64,000 nucleotides of DNA, from positions 1 through 64,000 of the forward strand of contig CALIOE010000095.1 of assembly GCA_938044775.1 (NCBI GenBank). Direction: 5' to 3'. The translations under genes were made by a program, and so were the position numbers. This document shows positions 57,292 through 64,000 of this stretch, piece after piece. Numbering within the stretch: the first letter of the stretch is position 1; every line of letters starts with the position of its first letter. This DNA is from an uncultured Rhizobiaceae group bacterium. GTDB lineage: Bacteria; Pseudomonadota; Alphaproteobacteria; Rhizobiales; Rhizobiaceae. The notes beneath the pieces are model-generated. The model saw nothing but the letters and a program-made list of their open reading frames with translations. It had not been told where the DNA came from and searched no databases.

Positions 57292-57642
57292 TGCTGTGTG
57301 GTGCGATTTCTTTGGAAAAGCAAACCACAAATCCAAGTCGAGCTGGAATGGTACATGAGCCGAATGAATCGTACCCAGCCTGTTTTCCTCAATTGCAAGG
57401 TGTAGACTGATCCGGTCGCAATCGTCGAAAGGGCCCAGTTTCAGGTTGATGCGCTTTTCGCCGTTGTCGCGAAGATCGGAAAGCCGACTTTGGAGCTAAC
57501 GTTGCGAAGGGCAGTTTCGTCCGGTGGTTTCAACGGGTCGAGTTCTGCGGGTACTTCCCAGTCACAAAATGGGGAAAACAGTAGGGGTCAAATAAATCGA
57601 CTCCATTTTATGTCATAAAAACCAAGATTTATGAAAAGATGG

Positions 57643-57732
57643 TGGCGGAGAGACAGGGATTCGAACCCTGGGTACCCGCAAAGGCACAACGGTTTTCGAG
57701 ACCGCCCCGTTCGACCACTCCGGCACCTCTCC
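57643..57732 (-). tRNA. tRNA-Ser (anticodon CGA), including encoded CCA
   Basis: Reverse complement GGAGAGGTGCCGGAGTGGTCGAACGGGGCGGTCTCGAAAACCGTTGTGCCTTTGCGGGTACCCAGGGTTCGAATCCCTGTCTCTCCGCCA; long variable arm; loop CTCGAAA. Confidence 0.95.
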
Positions 57733-58034
57733 GCAGAGGTATTTTTCAAGGTCTGTTGTTCGCCAAGGGAGATATCGGGACTGGTCCAACTAATCAAGAA
57801 AGAAAGCACGGCGGTTCAATGCGATGGGTCACTTCGAAAAGCCCCAAACAAACCGCCGCCGGCACTGTAGTTCTTGACTCGGTTTTTGTTTCCTTTATAT
57901 CCAGCTGCAGATTGGCGTGGGGAGACCCGCGCCCTTTCTTGTTTACCAACCAGACCCTTAACCAGACTGGCAAAAAGGCGCTTGTTGCTCTCGCGACAAA
58001 GCGCAGCCTGAACACAGCCCGAAGAGGAAAAAAG

Positions 58035-58706
58035 ATGTTCGCAGTCGTAAAAACCGGAGGCAAGCAGTATCGCGTGTCCGCCGGCGACCGTCTCAAGGTC
58101 GAAAAACTCGCCGGTGAAGCCGGTGATATTGTTGAATTGAACGAAGTTCTGATGATCGGCGACCAGATCGGCGCTCCGCTTGTTGACGGCGCCTGCGTGG
58201 CAGCCGAAATCGTCGAGCAGGGCCGCGACCGCAAGGTCATCGCCTTCAAAAAACGCCGTCGCCAGAACTCACGCCGTACCATCGGCCATCGCCAGCACCT
58301 GACAACGCTGGAGATCACTGAACTGCTCACGGGTGGCAAAAAGCCCTCCAAGAAAGCCGCGACGAAACCCGCAGCCAGGAAAGCGGAAGCTCCGAAGGCC
58401 GAAGCTAAGGCTGAACCAAAGAAGGCTGAGCCCAAAAAGGCTGAACCAAAGGCCGAGAAAAAGGCTGAGGCTCCTGCAGCCGGTGCACCCTTGTTTACCG
58501 CACCGGCCGGCGGCGAGAAAGACAAGCTGACCGACATCAAAGGCATCGGCCCGGTGGCGGAGAAGCAGCTCAACGAGCAGGGCATCATGACGTTTGCCCA
58601 GATTGCCGCGCTGACCAAAGCGGAGATCGCGACGGTTGACGAAAACATGCCGTTCAGCGCCGACCAGATCACTGACTGGCAGGCACAGGCAAAAGAGAAA
58701 GCCTGA
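58035..58706 (+). CDS. rplU: 50S ribosomal protein L21 with Ala/Lys-rich linker and C-terminal HhH-like domain
   Basis: [31 protein letters not shown]...[20 protein letters not shown]. Confidence 0.95.
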   Translation: MFAVVKTGGKQYRVSAGDRLKVEKLAGEAGDIVELNEVLMIGDQIGAPLVDGACVAAEIVEQGRDRKVIAFKKRRRQNSRRTIGHRQHLTTLEITELLTGGKKPSKKAATKPAARKAEAPKAEAKAEPKKAEPKKAEPKAEKKAEAPAAGAPLFTAPAGGEKDKLTDIKGIGPVAEKQLNEQGIMTFAQIAALTKAEIATVDENMPFSADQITDWQAQAKEKA

Positions 58707-58814
58707 GGGTAGATCAGGCAAGGGAGGTCTTTCCGCTTGGCAAGTCGCCAGATGACAGGAAAGTCTGACCTAAAGGAAACGAGAAACGCACGGCGTTTCG
58801 AAGGAGACTGAAAA

Positions 58815-59084
58815 ATGGCACATAAAAAAGCCGGTGGCTCATCCCGTAACGGTCGCGATTCAGCAGGCCGTCGCCTTGGTGTGAAGAAGTTCGGTGGCGA
58901 ATCTGTCGTCCCGGGCAACATCATCGTGCGTCAGCGCGGCACCAAATGGCATCCGGGCAACAATGTTGGCATGGGCAAAGATCACACCATCTTTGCGCTT
59001 ACTGAAGGCAAGGTCACATTTGCCGCGAAAGCCAATAAGCGCACCTACGTATCGGTGATGCCGATCGCGGATGCCGCCGAATAA
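58815..59084 (+). CDS. rpmA: 50S ribosomal protein L27
   Basis: [62 protein letters not shown]. Confidence 0.98.
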   Translation: MAHKKAGGSSRNGRDSAGRRLGVKKFGGESVVPGNIIVRQRGTKWHPGNNVGMGKDHTIFALTEGKVTFAAKANKRTYVSVMPIADAAE

Positions 59085-59148
59085 CCGGATCAACTTTTTC
59101 ATCCGGTGGTCACAAACCCTCCGGATGTCATAGCAACGACACTTTCGA

Positions 59149-59178
59149 AGGGGAGATGGCCACCATCTCCCCTTTTTG
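59149..59178 (+). terminator. Rho-independent terminator downstream of rpmA
   Basis: aggggagatgg-ccac-ccatctcccct-like stem followed by ttttt. Confidence 0.8.
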
Positions 59179-59228
59179 ATTCTCGAGGGAGGAATCAAAG
59201 GGGGCCAAAACCGGGAAGGAACAGCCCC

Positions 59229-59768
59229 ATGGATATTCTCGTAACCAAGAGACTGACACTGAGACCACCTCTTGAGGTCGATGTGGATGATATTGCGCTT
59301 GGCATTGCAAATCCTCGCGTTGCAAAAATGCTCGGCTCGGTACCCCAGCCCTATGCGCAAAACGATGCCCGTATCTGGCTCGACAAGGTCAGAAAAGAAC
59401 GCTGCGTCTACACCATCCATCTGCACCGTCTTATTGGTTGCGTCGGCGTGCATGAGCATCCCGGTCACCTGGAACTGGGTTACTGGCTTGCAGAACCGGA
59501 TTGGGGCAGGGGTTATGCAACCGAGGCCGCCCGCGCAGCATTGACGAGAGCGTTTTGCGTGTTTGACGCCGACGAGATTGTATCGGGTGCGGCCGTTGAT
59601 AATCGCGCGTCCCTGCGTGTTCAGGAAAAGCTCGGCTTTGAAGAGATCGGACAGCGACCACGCCGTTTCCTGTCTCGCGAGACCGACGTCAATGCCGTCA
59701 ACACAAGACTGACGCGCGACCGGTTTCAGCGTCTCTTCGGCCCGCTGGAAACCGAGAGGGCTGCCTGA
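59229..59768 (+). CDS. GNAT family N-acetyltransferase (RimJ/RimL-like)
   Basis: LELGYWLAEPDWGRGYATEAARAAL...DNRASLRVQEKLGFEEIGQRPR. Confidence 0.93.
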   Translation: MDILVTKRLTLRPPLEVDVDDIALGIANPRVAKMLGSVPQPYAQNDARIWLDKVRKERCVYTIHLHRLIGCVGVHEHPGHLELGYWLAEPDWGRGYATEAARAALTRAFCVFDADEIVSGAAVDNRASLRVQEKLGFEEIGQRPRRFLSRETDVNAVNTRLTRDRFQRLFGPLETERAA

Positions 59769-59803
59769 CCGTTGCTACACCATGTGAGCAACGGAGTATC
59801 AAC

Positions 59804-60349
59804 ATGTCTACCAGCACCCGGGTCCGCTTTTACTTTCTCGCCGTCCTTGCAACGTTTCTGCTTGCGCCATCACTGGCGCAGGCAAAGCCCTTGTTCACTT
59901 TCGAGGACTATTTCCGTGGCAAGACCATTGCCTACGGGAAGTTTTCGGCCATCAACGGCGTCAAGCGTTCCTTTCGCGTCGATCTGAACGGCATTTGGGA
60001 TGGAAAGACGCTGAAGCTGATCGAGAAATTCAGTTACGACGACGGCCTGAGGGAAACAAAGATCTGGTATTTCACCAAGACCGCTGAAGGCCACTACACA
60101 GGCCGTCGGGACGACGTGAAGGGAGTTGCCAGGGTGCGCATTCGAGGCAAAACCGCACGTTATGGCTACCGGCTCTATCTCGATGCCGAGAACCGCAAGA
60201 ACCTCGTCCGCTTTCGCGACAAAATGGTGCTGAAGGACGACGGAACATTGGTGAACACTGCCACCGTTTTCAAATTCGGATTGCCCGTTGGCCGGGTTAC
60301 GGTGAACTTTGCCCGGGCACGTGATGCAGGAAAACTGAAGAAGCCCTGA
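59804..60349 (+). CDS. DUF3833-like exported protein
   Basis: Signal peptide; LFTFEDYFRGKTIAYGKFSAINGVKRSFRVDLNGIWDGKTLKLIEKFSYDDG. Confidence 0.75.
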   Translation: MSTSTRVRFYFLAVLATFLLAPSLAQAKPLFTFEDYFRGKTIAYGKFSAINGVKRSFRVDLNGIWDGKTLKLIEKFSYDDGLRETKIWYFTKTAEGHYTGRRDDVKGVARVRIRGKTARYGYRLYLDAENRKNLVRFRDKMVLKDDGTLVNTATVFKFGLPVGRVTVNFARARDAGKLKKP

Positions 60350-60360
60350 GCAACCACCCG

Positions 60361-61404
60361 TTACGATAAGACAGACAAGTAGCTGTTGAACAGCAGTCCA
60401 GTGAAGATCGCTCCACCGATTCCCAAGCCGACATAAGTCGCAAAGACGGACCGCTTAACCAGCGCGAAGACAGCAGTCATAGCGGGAATAGACGTCACGC
60501 CTCCAGCGACCATAAAGGTCATCGCCGCGCCGGCAGTCATGCCTTGCGCCATCAATCCAGAGACGATGGCCGGAGCAGCGTAACCGTTGAGATAGGCCGG
60601 TGCACCGACAAAGGCACTGATGACAATCGGTTGAATACCGGTGCCGCCCACAACCCCGGCAATGGTCTCGGCCGGTATGTAGCGGATCATCAGGCTTTCG
60701 AAGAGATAGGCGAGTGCCAGCCACTTGAGCAAGAAAAGTCCATTCGTCCGCACCTCGGTCCAGAACATCTTCGTGCGCTCATTTTCCTGCCAGAAGCGCC
60801 AGAACGGTTTCCCCTCGAACGGAAGGCTGGCGCCACATCCGCAGCCGGCCTGTGTTTTTGGCAGCAGAACATCTTGAAAATAGCCAGCCCGCACCGACGC
60901 TCGGACAACGAACCCGCCGGCCAGGCCAAGGGCGACCGCTGCTCCCGTTTTTGCAATGGCAAACGTCCAACCGAGTTCGCCGGCTGTGATCAGAAAGATT
61001 GACGGGTCCATAATCGGGGATGCGAGCCACAGTGCCATGACGGCCGAAAGCGGTGTCCCAACCGCAAGAAGGGCTGCGATAAAGGGGATAATCTCACACG
61101 AGCAAAAGGGTGCCAGTCCACCAACGAGAGAAGCCAGAATGATCATCCTGGTCTCGTTTCCCTGAAACGCGCTGGCGACCAGTTTCTCGGCTCCGGTTGC
61201 CTTGAGGAAGCCAATCGCAGCAACGGCCAGCACCATGTAGGGTGCAGTGCTCAAAACAGCCTTGATGGCAAACAGCAGGGTTGGAGGTAACTGCTCCGGG
61301 TCGACAAGCGCCAGTCCACCAAGGGTCAGCGCTATGAAGAGCCAGACGCGATCAATGTTTTTGGCGGCAAACCAACCGCGTTCGCCGATTTCTGTCGTCG
61401 TCAT
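60361..61404 (-). CDS. Permease of the ArsP/DUF318 (PF03773-type) family
   Basis: GLAPFCSCEIIPFIAALLAVGTPLSAVMALWLASPIMDPSIF; CGCG segment in the central loop. Confidence 0.88.
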   Translation of the reverse strand: MTTTEIGERGWFAAKNIDRVWLFIALTLGGLALVDPEQLPPTLLFAIKAVLSTAPYMVLAVAAIGFLKATGAEKLVASAFQGNETRMIILASLVGGLAPFCSCEIIPFIAALLAVGTPLSAVMALWLASPIMDPSIFLITAGELGWTFAIAKTGAAVALGLAGGFVVRASVRAGYFQDVLLPKTQAGCGCGASLPFEGKPFWRFWQENERTKMFWTEVRTNGLFLLKWLALAYLFESLMIRYIPAETIAGVVGGTGIQPIVISAFVGAPAYLNGYAAPAIVSGLMAQGMTAGAAMTFMVAGGVTSIPAMTAVFALVKRSVFATYVGLGIGGAIFTGLLFNSYLSVLS

Positions 61405-61733
61405 GACCGGACTCCGGGATTTGCATCCGCGCAGCATTCTTCCGTCAGGTAGTTGAGCAGTTCGTCCATATTTTCGTAATTGGCGCAGCTCAGGATCGTT
61501 CGCCCCTCGCGGCGTTGCATGACCAAAGCTGCCTGGCGCAATGCAGCGATGTGATGAGAAAGTGTAGAGGCCGGAATTCCAAGGCGTTGCTGAATGTCAC
61601 CAACAGGCAATCCGTCTGGCCCAGCGCGAACCAGCAACCGATAGATGCGCAAGCGGCTTTCATTTCCAAGCGCCGCAAGCATCAGTGCCGCCTTCACTTC
61701 TTGCTCATCATGGATTCGGGATATTGTCGACAT
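61401..61733 (-). CDS. ArsR family metalloregulator-like repressor
   Basis: ALGNESRLRIYRLLVRAGPDGLPVGDIQQRLGIPASTLSHHIAALRQAALVMQRREGR; C-terminal ECC; stop overlaps permease ATG. Confidence 0.92.
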   Translation of the reverse strand: MSTISRIHDEQEVKAALMLAALGNESRLRIYRLLVRAGPDGLPVGDIQQRLGIPASTLSHHIAALRQAALVMQRREGRTILSCANYENMDELLNYLTEECCADANPGVRS

Positions 61734-61850
61734 AACTATATAACTAGTTTTATCGAATTGATTTTGCAAGAAGAATTTTCAGCCGGGCTGTCTTGCCTGC
61801 TGCAAAGCCAGCACCTGTAACATTTGATCGCCAATGCCGAACAGCAATAG

Positions 61851-63026
<1,176 letters not shown>

Positions 63027-63034
63027 AATAAGCC

Positions 63035-64000
63035 ATGTCTCGACTTTCAGCTCATAAGAGAATTGTCATCAAGATCGGCTCCGCCCTGTTGGTGGACCGT
63101 GACACTGGCCTGCGCCGTGCGTGGCTTGAGAGCCTGATCGACGATATTGCTGCTCATGTACAGGGCGGCGGCGAAGTGATTGTCGTTTCCTCCGGCGCCA
63201 TCGCCCTTGGCCGCTCGGTTCTCAGCCTGCCCCGAAGGGTTCTGCAGCTGGATGAAAACCAGGCCGCGGCGGCCGTCGGGCAGATCGAGCTCGGCCGTGC
63301 CTACAACGAAACGCTGGCTGCCCACGATCTTGTTGCCGGACAGATTCTGCTCACCCTGAGCGACACCGAAGGACGCGCCAGCCGTCGCTCCTATCTCAAT
63401 GCAAGGGAGACAATTGACAGATTGCTGTCCCTGAAGGCCGTCCCGATTGTCAACGAAAACGACACCGTTGCCACATCCGAAATTCGCTATGGCGACAACG
63501 ATCGGCTGGCCGCCCGCGTGGCAACCATGATGGGTGCCGATTGTCTGGTGTTGCTGTCTGATATCGATGGGCTCTATACGGCACCGCCAACCGACAATCC
63601 GAACGCAGAGTTCGTGGCAGAGGTTCCTGCAATCACGGCCGAAATCGAGGCCATGGCAGGGAGCGCCGGGTCAGAGCTTTCACGGGGTGGCATGGTAACA
63701 AAGATCGAGGCCGGCAAAATTGCTACATCAGCAGGAACGACCATGGTCATTACGTCCGGCAAGGAGGACCATCCGCTTGCCGGGTTGAACCGTGGCAAGC
63801 GGGCCACCTGGTTTGCGCCCCGCGAAGCCAAGGCCAATGCCCGTAAGAAGTGGATCGCCGGACAGTTGGAAACCAAAGGAACGCTCGTCATTGACGATGG
63901 GGCAGCAACGGCCCTGTCGCGCGGCAAGAGTCTGCTGCCTGCCGGGGTGTCAGCGGTCGAAGGGGTGTTTTCCCGCGGCGACGCGGTGGCCATCCACAGC
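63035..64000 (+). CDS. proB: Glutamate 5-kinase, partial (runs off window)
   Basis: [28 protein letters not shown]...[14 protein letters not shown]...[19 protein letters not shown]. Confidence 0.95.
   Translation, partial: MSRLSAHKRIVIKIGSALLVDRDTGLRRAWLESLIDDIAAHVQGGGEVIVVSSGAIALGRSVLSLPRRVLQLDENQAAAAVGQIELGRAYNETLAAHDLVAGQILLTLSDTEGRASRRSYLNARETIDRLLSLKAVPIVNENDTVATSEIRYGDNDRLAARVATMMGADCLVLLSDIDGLYTAPPTDNPNAEFVAEVPAITAEIEAMAGSAGSELSRGGMVTKIEAGKIATSAGTTMVITSGKEDHPLAGLNRGKRATWFAPREAKANARKKWIAGQLETKGTLVIDDGAATALSRGKSLLPAGVSAVEGVFSRGDAVAIHS

Overview
Chromosomal window from what looks like an alphaproteobacterium (Rhizobiales-like, by gene content). The main accessory locus is ~1.0-20.5 kb: a complete group-5-type soluble di-iron monooxygenase (propane/ketone/phenol monooxygenase, prm/mim-like) cluster. 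It comprises large hydroxylase, reductase, small hydroxylase, coupling protein, amidohydrolase, DUF59 protein, dedicated GroEL-like chaperonin, Zn alcohol dehydrogenase, an unknown protein and an AcoR-type sigma54 activator. About 7 kb upstream lies a second same-strand unit encoding a BLUF blue-light photoreceptor, a ribbon-helix-helix protein, a VOC protein, a Tat-signal GMC small subunit and a GMC oxidoreductase. Both units are preceded by the same 37-bp two-dyad element (32/37 identical), and in both cases it starts exactly 90 bp upstream of a -24/-12 sigma54 promoter (TGGCAC-N5-TTGC). This suggests one regulon joining a blue-light sensor to inducible hydrocarbon/ketone oxidation; it is the strongest candidate here for an undescribed system. 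The remainder holds an AraC regulator, USP, argC, rsgA, a D-cysteine desulfhydrase-like protein, a nucleoside hydrolase, a secreted alpha/beta hydrolase, a LysR/MBL/TTT-transporter/FAD-oxidase locus, MFS/LysE/BCCT transporters, a class III cyclase, a sugar ABC transporter/catabolic operon beside tRNA-Ser(CGA), and core genes (rplU, rpmA, obgE, proB). Several decayed genes were found (VOC duplicate, response-regulator fragment, truncated GDPD). All calls come from reading the sequence and supplied translations; no database search was run.
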